A DNA stretch of 13,445 nt from Helicobacteraceae bacterium (GTDB lineage: Bacteria; Campylobacterota; Campylobacteria; Campylobacterales; Sulfurimonadaceae), in contig JALWNV010000089.1 in assembly GCA_027083665.1 (NCBI GenBank), positions 1-13,445 of the forward strand. Reading direction: 5' to 3'. The notes under the pieces were generated by a model. That model was not told the origin of the DNA. It did no database searches and was given only the letters and a program-made list of their open reading frames with translations. Position 1 is the stretch's first letter. Every line of letters begins with the position of its first letter. Shown here piece after piece: positions 1 through 7,440 of this stretch. A program made the translations under genes and the position numbers.

Positions 1-156
1 GTGTATGTTCAGCTCGGCGGTGCCTGTGTCGGCTGCGGAAGTGCGGGGAATACCCTGAAATACGGGGTGGAAAGACAGCTGAGAATGGACATTCATCCCG
101 AGTTGACCGTAGTGAACCTGCCGATGGGTATGGAAAATCAGCTTGACAATATTTAA
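1..156 (+). CDS. NifU-like Fe-S cluster scaffold domain protein, C-terminal end (partial)
   Basis: This is the last 51 codons of a gene that begins before the window; TAA is at 154-156. The visible residues include the segment GGACVGCGS with a CxxC pair (Cys at visible residues 9 and 12). That is the hallmark of the NifU C-terminal (Nfu) domain, which binds a [4Fe-4S] cluster between two protomers and passes it to apo-proteins. The segment after it (ERQLRMDIHPELTVVNL) fits the helix and closing strand of that fold. GTG at position 1 is in frame but is probably internal. Whether the protein is a stand-alone Nfu or a longer NifU cannot be told. A promoter for the next gene overlaps its stop codon. 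Confidence 0.8.
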   Translation: MYVQLGGACVGCGSAGNTLKYGVERQLRMDIHPELTVVNLPMGMENQLDNI

Positions 157-181
157 GATATTTCTAAGAATATGCTATAAT
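153..181 (+). promoter_or_regulatory. Sigma-70-type promoter for the TPR-murE run
   Basis: A perfect TATAAT at 176-181 is preceded by TGC, making an extended -10 (TGnTATAAT). A four-of-six -35 match (TTAAGA, 153-158) lies at 17-base spacing and overlaps the nifU-like stop codon. The predicted transcript would have a leader of roughly 50 bases before the ATG at 240. Confidence 0.6.
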
Positions 182-239
182 AAGGACAACTCGAAAAAGA
201 AAGTATGAAGAGTGAATAAATTTTTGAAAAGGAAAAGCT

Positions 240-842
240 ATGAAACCGATCAACAAATATAAGACGCTTGCCCTTGCCAACGAGAGTTTCAATCAGGAGA
301 AATACGATATCGCGTTGAGGCATTACGCCGAAGTGCTCAAAGACTATCCCGAATCCAAAGAGGCGTTCAACGGGGCGATTCTCGCCGAAATGGCAATGAG
401 CGGCGAAGAGGCCGCGGAAGCGCTTTTCGACTATTACGAAGTGCTGCGGGAGGAGAATGCGGAAGAGGCCGATACGGTGATTTCGGAAATCCTGCAGACG
501 ATGGACGGCACGGTCGAGCAGCTCAGCTCGCTGTTTACCGATCCGCTCAAAAACCGGCTGGAGTACGAAGACGGCGTTTTATACCGGGATTTCAAACAGC
601 TGGTGGAGGAGAACGGCGATTTCCGACGTCAATTCGAAAACATCATGTTTTCGACACGGGTACTGATCACGGAGCGGGAAGACTTCATCGATTTTCTCGG
701 GCAGTTGACCGCGAACGGCTATTACGAGATGGCGTTTAACTATATGGAAACCGCTCTGGCGATGTATCCGAACGACGAAAATCTTCGCAGCGTGCTGCGG
801 GACCTGATCGAAAGTACTCCGGTTGAAAATCGCACTGCCTGA
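240..842 (+). CDS. Tetratricopeptide-repeat (TPR) protein of unknown role
   Basis: A 200-residue soluble protein with no signal peptide or membrane segment. Residues about 8-55 form a TPR-like helical pair (ALANESFNQEKYDIALRHYA, then LKDYPESKEAF). A second TPR-like unit sits near residues 158-190 (GYYEMAFNYMETALAMYPND). TPR folds mediate protein-protein contacts and say nothing specific about function. The ATG at 240 is supported by an AAAAGGA ribosome site at 227-233, six bases upstream. The last 20 bases overlap the start of murE, so the two are probably translated together. The protein is acidic, with many Glu and Asp residues between 50 and 110. A link to cell-wall synthesis is only suggested by the overlap. 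Confidence 0.8.
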   Translation: MKPINKYKTLALANESFNQEKYDIALRHYAEVLKDYPESKEAFNGAILAEMAMSGEEAAEALFDYYEVLREENAEEADTVISEILQTMDGTVEQLSSLFTDPLKNRLEYEDGVLYRDFKQLVEENGDFRRQFENIMFSTRVLITEREDFIDFLGQLTANGYYEMAFNYMETALAMYPNDENLRSVLRDLIESTPVENRTA

Positions 843-2118
843 CCAGCCGTTTCGGTTCGTGACGGAGAATTCGTCCGAGTGCGATGCGCAGACCGCGTTC
901 GTGCTGACCAAACTGAACGAACGTTATCTCGACGATGCCGGGGCGCGCGGGGCCCATACGGTTATCGCACCGCGGACGCTGGCGCCGCTGTTCGGCCTTG
1001 ATCGCATCAAAATCATCGGTATTACCGGCACCAACGGCAAGACGACGACGGCTAGCGCCGTATATTCGATATTGCTCGATCTGGGCTACAAGGCGGCGCT
1101 GCAGGGCACTCGCGGTTTTTTCATGAACGACGAGGTCATGGAGGGCAAAAGCCTGACGACACCGACGCTGCTCAATACCTACCGCCATATCTATCAGGCT
1201 GTGGCGGCAGGCTGCGAATATTTTGTGATGGAGGTCAGTTCGCACGCTATCGCCCAGGAACGTATCGAGGGGATCGATTTCGCGCTCAAGGTCCTGACGA
1301 ATATCACGCAGGATCATCTGGACTACCACGGTACGCTTGAAGAGTATGTGCGCGTCAAGAACAGCTTCTTTCGGGACGAGAGCAAAAAACTCATCAACAA
1401 AGACGAAAGCAAAGCCGATTTTAACATCAAGAACACGTACACTTACGGTATGGAGAACCCCGCCAGCTACAAGGTGATGGCCTATTCGCTCAACGACGGC
1501 ATCAGTGCGGTACTGCAGCATTTCGAGCAGGTGCAGACCTTTCACAGCGACCTGCACGGCTTTTTTAATCTTTACAATCTCACGGCGGCGGTTGCGGCGG
1601 TGCATCAGGCGACGGGAGACGATCTGGAGGCTGTTTGCGACGCCGTTTCGGGGTTCGGCGGCGTCAGCGGCCGGATGGAAGTGGTCAGTACCGATCCTCT
1701 GGTGATCGTCGATTTTGCCCATACGCCTGACGGGATGGCACAGGTGCTTAACGCGCTCAAAGAAAAAGAGCTGCTTGTCGTTTTCGGTGCCGGCGGCGAC
1801 CGTGACCGGGCCAAACGGCCGCTGATGGGAAAAGTGGCGGAAAACCTGGCCAAGAAGGTCTATGTCACCAGCGATAATCCCCGGAGCGAAGATCCTGATG
1901 CCATCATAAACGATATTCTTAAAGGGATGGAACATCCGGAGAAAGCGGTTGTCGATCCCAACCGCCGTTCGGCGATCGCCCGGGCGATCGCCGAACGCAG
2001 GGGGGATGAGGCCGTGGTGGTTCTGGGCAAAGGCGACGAGGCGTTTCAGATCATCTACGACCGGAAATTCCCGTTCGACGACCGGGAAGTCGTCCGGGAA
2101 GTTCTCGAAACGGCTTAA
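823..2118 (+). CDS. murE: UDP-N-acetylmuramoyl-L-alanyl-D-glutamate--2,6-diaminopimelate ligase
   Basis: MurE is the cytoplasmic ATP-dependent ligase that adds meso-diaminopimelate to UDP-MurNAc-L-Ala-D-Glu in peptidoglycan precursor synthesis. Visible motifs are the P-loop GTNGKTTT (residues 69-76), MEVSSHA (136-142), TNITQDHLDYHG (159-170), a likely carbamylated lysine at K179 (RVKNSFF), VDFAHTPDGM (296-305), and GAGGDRDRAKRP. DNPR at 351-354 is the signature for meso-DAP rather than lysine. GKGDE is at 402-406. At 431 residues it is shorter than E. coli MurE, with a reduced N-terminal domain, as in Helicobacter and Campylobacter homologues. The start is TTG at 823: the resulting N-terminus (MKIALPDQPFRFVTENSSEC) resembles the family, and no ATG lies upstream of the P-loop at a sensible distance. 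It overlaps the TPR gene by 20 bases and has only a weak ribosome site, which fits translational coupling. Confidence 0.95.
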   Translation: MKIALPDQPFRFVTENSSECDAQTAFVLTKLNERYLDDAGARGAHTVIAPRTLAPLFGLDRIKIIGITGTNGKTTTASAVYSILLDLGYKAALQGTRGFFMNDEVMEGKSLTTPTLLNTYRHIYQAVAAGCEYFVMEVSSHAIAQERIEGIDFALKVLTNITQDHLDYHGTLEEYVRVKNSFFRDESKKLINKDESKADFNIKNTYTYGMENPASYKVMAYSLNDGISAVLQHFEQVQTFHSDLHGFFNLYNLTAAVAAVHQATGDDLEAVCDAVSGFGGVSGRMEVVSTDPLVIVDFAHTPDGMAQVLNALKEKELLVVFGAGGDRDRAKRPLMGKVAENLAKKVYVTSDNPRSEDPDAIINDILKGMEHPEKAVVDPNRRSAIARAIAERRGDEAVVVLGKGDEAFQIIYDRKFPFDDREVVREVLETA

Positions 2119-2158
2119 GTGATATTTGAATATGATTACGACAAAAAAAGGTGACAGT

Positions 2159-2722
2159 GTGAAGAGAGTCGCGATACTGTTGCTGCTGCCGTGTGCCGCC
2201 GCATTCGCCGAAGCGCAGCTGTACTTCGGTGCGGACTGTGCCGGGGCGTCGGAATATTTTACCGTCACGAACCCGGGAACGGATCCGGAAGAAGAGAAGG
2301 CGCTTTTCAATTCCGCACAGATCAAGGCGGGTTACGGCGATATCAAAGGCTATGCGCTCGAACTCGATTTCGGGTACGGTCGTTACGACAAAAATATCTT
2401 TTCGCCGAAAGATACCGACTATTACTACTTCGATCTCAGCCTGATCAAGGCGTTCGATTTTCATATCGGCGTGTTTCCGTTTTTCAAAGTCGGTTTCGGG
2501 ACGGGTGAACTCGAAGTCGATCGCACGCTGGTCAATTCGATCAGTTCAGGAAGCTTTTACGGCGGGATCGGCACTTATATCCCCATCGCCTTCGGGTTCG
2601 ATTTCGAGGCGAGTGTGATCTACCGAGATAAAAGCTGGGAGGATCTTCAGATGGTCGGAGCCCAGGTGGAATCGGGTTCGTATATCGTCGAACCGTATCT
2701 CGGTATCGACTACCGGTTTTAG
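2159..2722 (+). CDS. Small outer-membrane beta-barrel protein
   Basis: A predicted 187-residue exported protein. The N-terminus MKRVAILLLLPCAAAFA is a classical signal peptide with likely cleavage after AFA (residue 17). The rest alternates hydrophobic and polar residues with many aromatics and glycines (YALELDFGYGRYD, FFKVGFGTGELEV, EPYLGIDYRF) and ends in a C-terminal phenylalanine. That ending is the usual recognition signal for BAM-inserted barrels of the OmpW/OmpA-barrel size class. I chose GTG at 2159 because AAAGG (2147-2151) lies seven bases upstream and the signal peptide begins directly. Upstream TTG 2126 and ATG 2132 are in frame and would add 11 or 9 polar residues with no visible ribosome site. 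It lies 40 bases after murE and is followed at once by the lipoprotein gene. The ligand or function is unknown. Confidence 0.7.
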   Translation: MKRVAILLLLPCAAAFAEAQLYFGADCAGASEYFTVTNPGTDPEEEKALFNSAQIKAGYGDIKGYALELDFGYGRYDKNIFSPKDTDYYYFDLSLIKAFDFHIGVFPFFKVGFGTGELEVDRTLVNSISSGSFYGGIGTYIPIAFGFDFEASVIYRDKSWEDLQMVGAQVESGSYIVEPYLGIDYRF

Positions 2723-2730
2723 GAGTGCCT

Positions 2731-3342
2731 ATGCGTTATGATCTTCCGATTTTGCTGCTGCCGCTGCTGTTGTGGACGGGATGCGGGGAGAATGCCGGCA
2801 ACCGTCCGATCGCCGGCGACATTGATTCGATCAAAGTGGAAGCAAATGCGACGGCGATGGCGGCGACGGCATCGGTGCAGGTGAGCGCGCGGGCCTATTA
2901 TACGCTCGATATTCCCGACCGAAACGTGACGGAAGATGTCGAATGGCTGTCGTCGAACACGACGATCGCCACGGTCGACGGCCTCGGAGTCGTCCGCGGC
3001 GGCAGTGCCGGCGGAAACGTGACTGTCAGCGGCACGTATGAATCGTTCGGCGGCAGCGTGCGGATCACGGTCTATGCACTCAAAAGTCTCGAAGCGGTCT
3101 CGCCGGAGATCAACGTGACGCAGGAGCAGACACTGCGGTTGCATGCACTGGGCACTTTCGAGGACGGTTCGAAACGCGATGTAAGCGATGCTGTCGTCTG
3201 GCGGCTGGGGAAATCGCAAGAGAACAACGCGTCGCTTGAGCAAAACGGCACGCTTTATACCGGCGACGCGAACGGCACGCTCGATATCAACATCTCGCGC
3301 TATGACGTCAACGCTTCGTTGCGGCTGTATGTGACCCCCTGA
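2731..3342 (+). CDS. Lipoprotein with two bacterial Ig-like (BIG2) domains
   Basis: A predicted 203-residue envelope protein. A hydrophobic leader (LPILLLPLLLWTGC) ends at Cys18, a plausible lipid-attachment site, although Trp at -3 is unusual for a lipobox. Residues about 32-115 form one BIG2-like domain (VEWLSSNTTIATVDGLGVVRG is the typical strand-turn pattern followed by a G/V-T-V-S strand). Residues about 118-202 form a second, more divergent copy (FEDGSKRDVSDAVVWRL). BIG2 domains are extracytoplasmic adhesion or structural modules. ATG at 2731 is preferred over in-frame GTG 2725 because AGGAG at 2721-2725, overlapping the stop of the barrel gene, is five bases upstream. The eight-base gap implies co-expression with the barrel protein, and the two may act together at the outer membrane. 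The specific role is unknown. Confidence 0.75.
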   Translation: MRYDLPILLLPLLLWTGCGENAGNRPIAGDIDSIKVEANATAMAATASVQVSARAYYTLDIPDRNVTEDVEWLSSNTTIATVDGLGVVRGGSAGGNVTVSGTYESFGGSVRITVYALKSLEAVSPEINVTQEQTLRLHALGTFEDGSKRDVSDAVVWRLGKSQENNASLEQNGTLYTGDANGTLDINISRYDVNASLRLYVTP

Positions 3343-3396
3343 ACGAGCGCGCTTCAGTCCCGTTTCAGACAGATTTGCCATTCACCCTTAAACGAT

Positions 3397-3430
3397 GCGG
3401 CTAATTTTCCCTCGCAAACCGGCCGCTTTT
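3397..3430 (+). terminator. Possible weak terminator after the lipoprotein gene
   Basis: GCGGC (3397-3401) can pair with GCCGC (3422-3426) across a 20-base loop, followed by TTTT. The long loop and short stem make this tentative. Confidence 0.22.
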
Positions 3431-3445
3431 CATTTTGGCTATAAT
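3431..3445 (+). promoter_or_regulatory. Promoter (-10 type) for the ferredoxin-panD-ybaB run
   Basis: A perfect TATAAT at 3440-3445 lies in the context TTTTGGCTATAATA, a T-rich -10 region typical of Campylobacterota. No recognisable -35 is present. The start of transcription would fall near 3452, giving a leader of about 25 bases to the ATG at 3477. Confidence 0.6.
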
Positions 3446-3476
3446 ACGCAAAATTTTTTCCAAACGGAGCATTATT

Positions 3477-3851
3477 ATGGGTGTACCACAGCCGGCTTTT
3501 TATATCTTCAAGTGTGAGCAGTCCTCGCCTCCGGGGATGCCGAAACCTTCATGCGTCAATCCGCAGACGCAGGATCTGTTCCAGCATTTAGCGCAGACTT
3601 TGATGCAAAAGGGTATAATCGGGACCGTACAACCGATTCGGACGGCATGCCTCAACCGCTGCAACGCGGGACCGGTTATGCTGGTCGAGCCGGGTCACAC
3701 GATGTATGTCGGTCTGACAAAAGAGAAGATCGACCGTATCATCGACGAACATATCATAGGGGGGACGCCCGTCGAAGAGTACATCATTCCCGACGAGCTC
3801 TGGGACGCACCGATTTCGCCGGAAGAGATGCAAAAACAGATGGGCAGATAA
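3477..3851 (+). CDS. Thioredoxin-like [2Fe-2S] ferredoxin
   Basis: A 124-residue cytoplasmic protein. Four cysteines sit at C13, C26, C58 and C62 (spacing Cx12C, x31, Cx3C, with the last pair in [10 protein letters not shown]). This is the ligand pattern of thioredoxin-fold [2Fe-2S] ferredoxins related to the 24-kDa subunit of complex I (NuoE) and the Azotobacter shethna/FdI group. The GP after the last Cys and the following VMLVEPG strand fit the fold. The start is ATG 3477 with GGAG (3466-3469) seven bases upstream; the open frame extends further up to a TTG, but that lies upstream of the promoter's -10 box. The C-terminus carries a helical, proline-containing tail ([14 protein letters not shown]). 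It probably transfers electrons or serves Fe-S metabolism; the partner is unknown. panD follows after seven bases. Confidence 0.85.
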   Translation: MGVPQPAFYIFKCEQSSPPGMPKPSCVNPQTQDLFQHLAQTLMQKGIIGTVQPIRTACLNRCNAGPVMLVEPGHTMYVGLTKEKIDRIIDEHIIGGTPVEEYIIPDELWDAPISPEEMQKQMGR

Positions 3852-3858
3852 AAGACCA

Positions 3859-4224
3859 ATGACAATCGAAATGCTCTACAGTAAGATTCACCGTGCGACG
3901 GTGACCGATGCCAACCTCAACTATGTCGGATCGATTACGATCGACGAAGAGTTGCTCGAAGCGTCGAAAATGCGTGTCGGACAGAAGGTCGAGATCCTCA
4001 ACATCAACAACGGCGAGCGTTTTTCGACCTACATCATCCTCGGCGAACGCGGCAAACGCGATATCTGCCTCAACGGTGCCGCCGCGCGCAAGGTTCACAA
4101 AGGCGACAAGATCATTATCGTCGCCTATGCGACCTATGATGAAAAGGAACTTGACGACTATGCGCCGACCGTGGTTATCGTCGATGACGAAAACGAAATC
4201 AGCGAAATCCTGCACGAGATCTGA
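3859..4224 (+). CDS. panD: Aspartate 1-decarboxylase precursor
   Basis: PanD makes beta-alanine from L-aspartate for pantothenate and CoA synthesis. The 121-residue precursor self-cleaves at Gly24-Ser25 (YVGS at 22-25), turning Ser25 into the pyruvoyl cofactor. Lys9 ([11 protein letters not shown]) and Tyr22 match the active-site positions of the E. coli enzyme, and the Ser25 numbering supports ATG 3859 as the start over ATG 3871. [16 protein letters not shown] (62-77) and [11 protein letters not shown] are further family segments. The ribosome site is weak, so coupling to the ferredoxin gene seven bases upstream is likely. The next gene starts on the base after its stop codon. Maturation factors such as PanZ/PanM are not encoded in the window, and most bacteria outside the enterics do without them. 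Confidence 0.95.
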   Translation: MTIEMLYSKIHRATVTDANLNYVGSITIDEELLEASKMRVGQKVEILNINNGERFSTYIILGERGKRDICLNGAAARKVHKGDKIIIVAYATYDEKELDDYAPTVVIVDDENEISEILHEI

Positions 4225-4536
4225 ATGTTCGGGAACATGAACCTCGGTGATATGGGCAAAATGCTCGAAGGGATGCAGGAACAGGCGAAGAAACTCGAGG
4301 AGGAGCTGGCGTCGCGCACTTTTACGGTCAAAACGGGCGGCGGTATGGTCCGCCTCGAGATGAACGGCAAAGGCGAGGTGATCGATCTCGAGATCGACGA
4401 CAGTCTGCTCGAAGACAAATCCTCCCTGCAGATTCTGCTGATCGCGGCGATGAACGATGCGGTCAGGATGGTCGAAGATAACAAGAAACACTCCGCCATG
4501 GGCATGCTCGGCGGTCTTAACCCTTTTGCTTCCTAA
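4225..4536 (+). CDS. YbaB/EbfC family nucleoid-associated protein
   Basis: A 103-residue protein whose layout matches the YbaB/EbfC family: a helical N-terminus (MGKMLEGMQEQAKKLEEELA), the strand segment FTVKTGGGMVRLEMNGKGEV and a C-terminal helix (LQILLIAAMNDAVRMVED). Family members form tweezer-shaped dimers that bind DNA with little sequence preference. In many bacteria they sit beside dnaX and recR; here the neighbour is panD. The ATG directly abuts panD's TGA (4222-4224) with no intergenic base, so translation is almost certainly coupled. The Met- and Gly-rich tail (AMGMLGGLNPF) is also usual. Length is close to E. coli YbaB (109). Confidence 0.9.
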   Translation: MFGNMNLGDMGKMLEGMQEQAKKLEEELASRTFTVKTGGGMVRLEMNGKGEVIDLEIDDSLLEDKSSLQILLIAAMNDAVRMVEDNKKHSAMGMLGGLNPFAS

Positions 4537-4589
4537 ACCGCAATTTTACGCAACCCGTGCTACTATTTCGCATCCGAAACAAATGAGGA

Positions 4590-5444
4590 ATGATGGAAGA
4601 GTTTGAGCGCTTCTTGTCGGTGAACCTGCCGAAAGTCGAAAGTTTTCATCCGCATTACAATACGGCGATGGTGCAGATGCTGAATGCGGGAGGAAAACGT
4701 TTCCGCCCGGCACTGATCCTCGGGGTCGTTCGCGCGTTCAATCCCCTGCTGCTCGATGCGGCCAACCACGCCGCGCTGGCGATGGAGATGCTGCATACCT
4801 ACTCGCTGATTCACGACGATCTTCCGGCGATGGACGACGCCGACCTGCGTCGGGGGGCACCGACGCTGCACACCTGCTACGACGAAGTCACGGCGATTCT
4901 CGTCGGCGACGCCCTTAATACCAAAGCGTTCGAGGTCCTTTCCGAAGCGCCTTTTTCCGACCGGATCCGTGTCCGGCTTATCAATATTCTTGCCAAAAAC
5001 GGCGGCAGTGACGGGATGGTGCTCGGGCAGGCGATCGACTGCCATTTCGAACATACCCGCCTCAACCTCGAAGAGGTGAAATTCCTTCATACGAACAAAA
5101 CGGCGAAGCTGATCGCGGCGTCGCTGCAGATGGGGGCGGTCATCGTCGGCGAAAAGGCGCTGGAGCAGCCGCTTTACGATTTCGGGATCGACCTGGGGCT
5201 GCTGTTTCAGATCCAGGATGACATCCTCGACGTGACCCAGAGCGACGAGGAGGCGGGCAAAACGACGAACAACGACGAAGCGAAGAACAGTTTCGTCACG
5301 CTGCTCGGACTTGACGGTGCGACGGCGGAAGCGGACAAGCTGGCCGATAAACTTGCCGCAGAACTCGAAAGCATGGATGAGCGCTTGCAGCGCGAGCTTT
5401 CACCGATGCTTTTAAGCTATATATACCGACACAGAGAAGGATAA
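4590..5444 (+). CDS. ispA: Farnesyl/geranyl-type polyprenyl diphosphate synthase
   Basis: A short-chain trans-prenyl transferase that condenses isopentenyl diphosphate with allylic diphosphates to make precursors of quinones and undecaprenyl phosphate. Visible are GGKRFRP near residues 32-38, the first Asp-rich motif DDLPAMDD (76-83) with following LRRGAPTLH, GQAIDCHFE, the KT/L segment near TNKTAKL, and the second Asp-rich motif DDILD (210-214) followed by EEAGKTTNNDEAK. The 284 residues fit FPP/GGPP synthases. In this class the chain length depends on the residues just before the first Asp-rich motif (here LHTYSLIH), so FPP is likely but not proven. ATG 4590 and ATG 4593 are adjacent; GAGGA at 4585-4589 fits 4593 a little better. 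It sits 53 bases after ybaB and four bases before tkt. Confidence 0.9.
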   Translation: MMEEFERFLSVNLPKVESFHPHYNTAMVQMLNAGGKRFRPALILGVVRAFNPLLLDAANHAALAMEMLHTYSLIHDDLPAMDDADLRRGAPTLHTCYDEVTAILVGDALNTKAFEVLSEAPFSDRIRVRLINILAKNGGSDGMVLGQAIDCHFEHTRLNLEEVKFLHTNKTAKLIAASLQMGAVIVGEKALEQPLYDFGIDLGLLFQIQDDILDVTQSDEEAGKTTNNDEAKNSFVTLLGLDGATAEADKLADKLAAELESMDERLQRELSPMLLSYIYRHREG

Positions 5445-5448
5445 CTGC

Positions 5449-7371
5449 ATGAGCGACAACACAATGCGCGCCAAAATGGCGAATACCGTACGATTCCTGG
5501 CGGCCGACATGGTCCAGAAAGCGAACTCGGGCCACCCGGGCGCACCGATGGGACTGGCCGATATCGCCGTCGTACTCTCCGAACACCTGCGCCACAACCC
5601 GAAAAATCCCAACTGGCTCAACCGCGACCGTCTGGTCTTTTCCGGCGGCCACGCGACAGGGCTGATCTATTCACTGTACTATCTGTGGGGTTACGGCCTC
5701 GAGATCGGGGACCTTCAGCAGTTCCGCCAGCTCGATTCGAAAACGCCGGGGCATCCCGAATACGGCCATACGCCGGGCGTCGAGATCACGACCGGACCGC
5801 TGGGGCAGGGTGTCGCCAATGCGGTGGGCTTTGCGATGGCGGCGAAATACGTCGGTGCCCAGGTCAATTCCGAGACGGCCAAGGTGATCGACCATCACGT
5901 CTACTGCCTCTGCGGCGACGGCGACCTCGAAGAGGGGATCAGCTACGAAGCCTGCTCGCTCGCGGGCCACAACAGACTCGACAATCTGATCATGATTTAC
6001 GACTCCAACCGGATCACCATCGAAGGCGCGACGGACCTGAGCATCAGTGAAAATATCGCGCAGCGCTTCGAGGCGCAGGGATGGGACGTGCTCGAGGTCG
6101 ACGGTCACGACTACGATGCGATCGATGCGACGATATCCGAAGCGAAAACACGCCGCAAGCCGGTACTCATCATTGCCGATACAACCATCGCCAAAGGGGC
6201 GGGGCCGTTGGAAGGTTCTGCACATTCGCACGGTGCGCCGCTGGGGGAAGAGATTATCGCCGAGGCGAAGAAGCGGGCCGGTTTCGATCCGGATAAAACG
6301 TTTCAGGTCGACGAAGATGTCCTGGCGCGTTTCCGCTGTGCAATCGAAGAGGGCGACCTCGCCGAGCGCGAGTGGAAACACCGCCTGATGACTTTGCCGC
6401 TGGCAGAGCAGAACGCCGCACTCGAAGCGCTCAACAGTCCCGACTTTTCCCGGATCGAGTGGCCGGTGTTTGACAAGGGTGAAGCGACGCGCAGTACCAA
6501 CGGCAAGATCCTTAACGCCATTGCCAAAGCGCTTCCCGGTTTTCTCGGCGGTTCGGCGGACCTGGCGCCGTCGAACAAGACCGAGCTCAAGGATATGGGC
6601 GAGTTCCCGCAGGGCAAAAACATCCATTTCGGTATCCGCGAGCACGCGATGGCCGCGATCACGAACGCGATGGCACTTTACGGCCCGCTGATGCCGTTTT
6701 CGGCGACGTTTTTCGTTTTCAGCGACTATCTCAAGCCCGCGGCGCGCATCGCCGCGCTCAGCGGCATCCAGCACTTCTTCGTCTGGACGCATGACAGCAT
6801 CGGTGTCGGTGAAGACGGCCCGACGCACCAGCCCATCGAACACCTCGGACAGTTCCGTGCGCTGCCGAACTTCTACGTCTGGCGTCCGGCGGACGGCAAC
6901 GAGAATGTCGAAGCCTGGAAATGGGCGCTGGAAAAAGGTGATGCGCCGTCGGCGTTCGTCTGTTCACGCCAGAATCTCCCGCTGCTCGACGCCCCGGTAA
7001 AAGGCAGTGCGCGGCAAGGCGGCTACCTGCTCAGCGAGGAGGCCGACGCGACGATGACGCTGATGGCCTCGGGGTCGGAAGTGGCGCTGGCGCTGGAGCT
7101 CAAAGCGAAGCTGGCGAGAAACAGTATCAAGGCAAACGTGGTGAGCGTGCCGTGTTTCGATCTTTTCGCCGAGCAGGAACAGGATTATATCGACAGCATC
7201 GTCAAACCCGGGACGAAAACGGTCGCCATCGAGGCGGCCCGCGCACTGGAGTGGTACCGCTTCGCCGATACCGTGATCGGCATGGACAGCTTCGGTGCCA
7301 GTGCGCCGGCGGGAGCGCTTTTCAAAAAGTTCGGCTTTACCGCCGACGCGATTCTCAGCCGACTGATCTGA
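5449..7371 (+). CDS. tkt: Transketolase
   Basis: A thiamine-diphosphate enzyme that moves two-carbon ketol units between sugar phosphates in the non-oxidative pentose phosphate and Calvin-type pathways. It is full length at 640 residues. Motifs are SGHPGAPMG (27-35, His29 equivalent to E. coli His26), GHTPGVEITTGPLGQG, the TPP/Mg motif GDGDLEEG (156-163) closing with N187, FGIREHAM with the catalytic Glu at 398, and GEDGPTHQP with the substrate-binding His at 460. ATG 5449 has AGAAGG (5435-5440) eight bases upstream, inside the end of ispA. Only four bases separate the genes, so they form one transcription unit. In an organism using the reductive TCA cycle, as many Campylobacterota do, its role would be pentose supply rather than CO2 fixation (inference). 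Confidence 0.97.
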   Translation: MSDNTMRAKMANTVRFLAADMVQKANSGHPGAPMGLADIAVVLSEHLRHNPKNPNWLNRDRLVFSGGHATGLIYSLYYLWGYGLEIGDLQQFRQLDSKTPGHPEYGHTPGVEITTGPLGQGVANAVGFAMAAKYVGAQVNSETAKVIDHHVYCLCGDGDLEEGISYEACSLAGHNRLDNLIMIYDSNRITIEGATDLSISENIAQRFEAQGWDVLEVDGHDYDAIDATISEAKTRRKPVLIIADTTIAKGAGPLEGSAHSHGAPLGEEIIAEAKKRAGFDPDKTFQVDEDVLARFRCAIEEGDLAEREWKHRLMTLPLAEQNAALEALNSPDFSRIEWPVFDKGEATRSTNGKILNAIAKALPGFLGGSADLAPSNKTELKDMGEFPQGKNIHFGIREHAMAAITNAMALYGPLMPFSATFFVFSDYLKPAARIAALSGIQHFFVWTHDSIGVGEDGPTHQPIEHLGQFRALPNFYVWRPADGNENVEAWKWALEKGDAPSAFVCSRQNLPLLDAPVKGSARQGGYLLSEEADATMTLMASGSEVALALELKAKLARNSIKANVVSVPCFDLFAEQEQDYIDSIVKPGTKTVAIEAARALEWYRFADTVIGMDSFGASAPAGALFKKFGFTADAILSRLI

Positions 7372-7374
7372 CCA

Positions 7375-7391
7375 CGGGAGTACGGATCCCG
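7375..7391 (+). terminator. Small hairpin after tkt, possible weak terminator
   Basis: CGGGA (7375-7379) pairs with TCCCG (7387-7391) across a seven-base loop, beginning four bases after the tkt stop. Only a short T-run (7398-7400) follows some bases later, so termination would be weak. Confidence 0.25.
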
Positions 7392-7410
7392 CCCGCATTT
7401 GGGTGAGAGC

Positions 7411-7419
7411 TGTTATAAT
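7411..7419 (+). promoter_or_regulatory. Extended -10 promoter for the sensor kinase-nhaA pair
   Basis: TGT followed by a perfect TATAAT (7414-7419) gives an extended -10. No -35 match is visible at 16-18 bases upstream. Transcription would start near 7426, leaving a leader of about 15 bases that carries AAAGGA and GGAGG ribosome-site candidates before the ATGs at 7441 and 7444. Confidence 0.6.
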
Positions 7420-7440
7420 GTCCTTTAAAAGGATGGAGGC

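Noticed and set aside
143..148. Perfect TTGACA as a -35 box for the promoter at 176-181
   Set aside because: The spacing to TATAAT is 27 bases, far beyond the usable 15-19, and the hexamer lies within the nifU-like coding sequence. TTAAGA at 153-158 has correct spacing.
736..2325. 529-codon open frame on the minus strand
   Set aside because: It lies opposite murE and the barrel gene, whose motifs are unmistakable. The translation is rich in Arg and His with no recognisable domain, as expected of an antisense shadow in GC-rich DNA.
5671..6843. 390-codon minus-strand open frame
   Set aside because: Antisense shadow of transketolase; no family motif, and the sense strand is fully accounted for.
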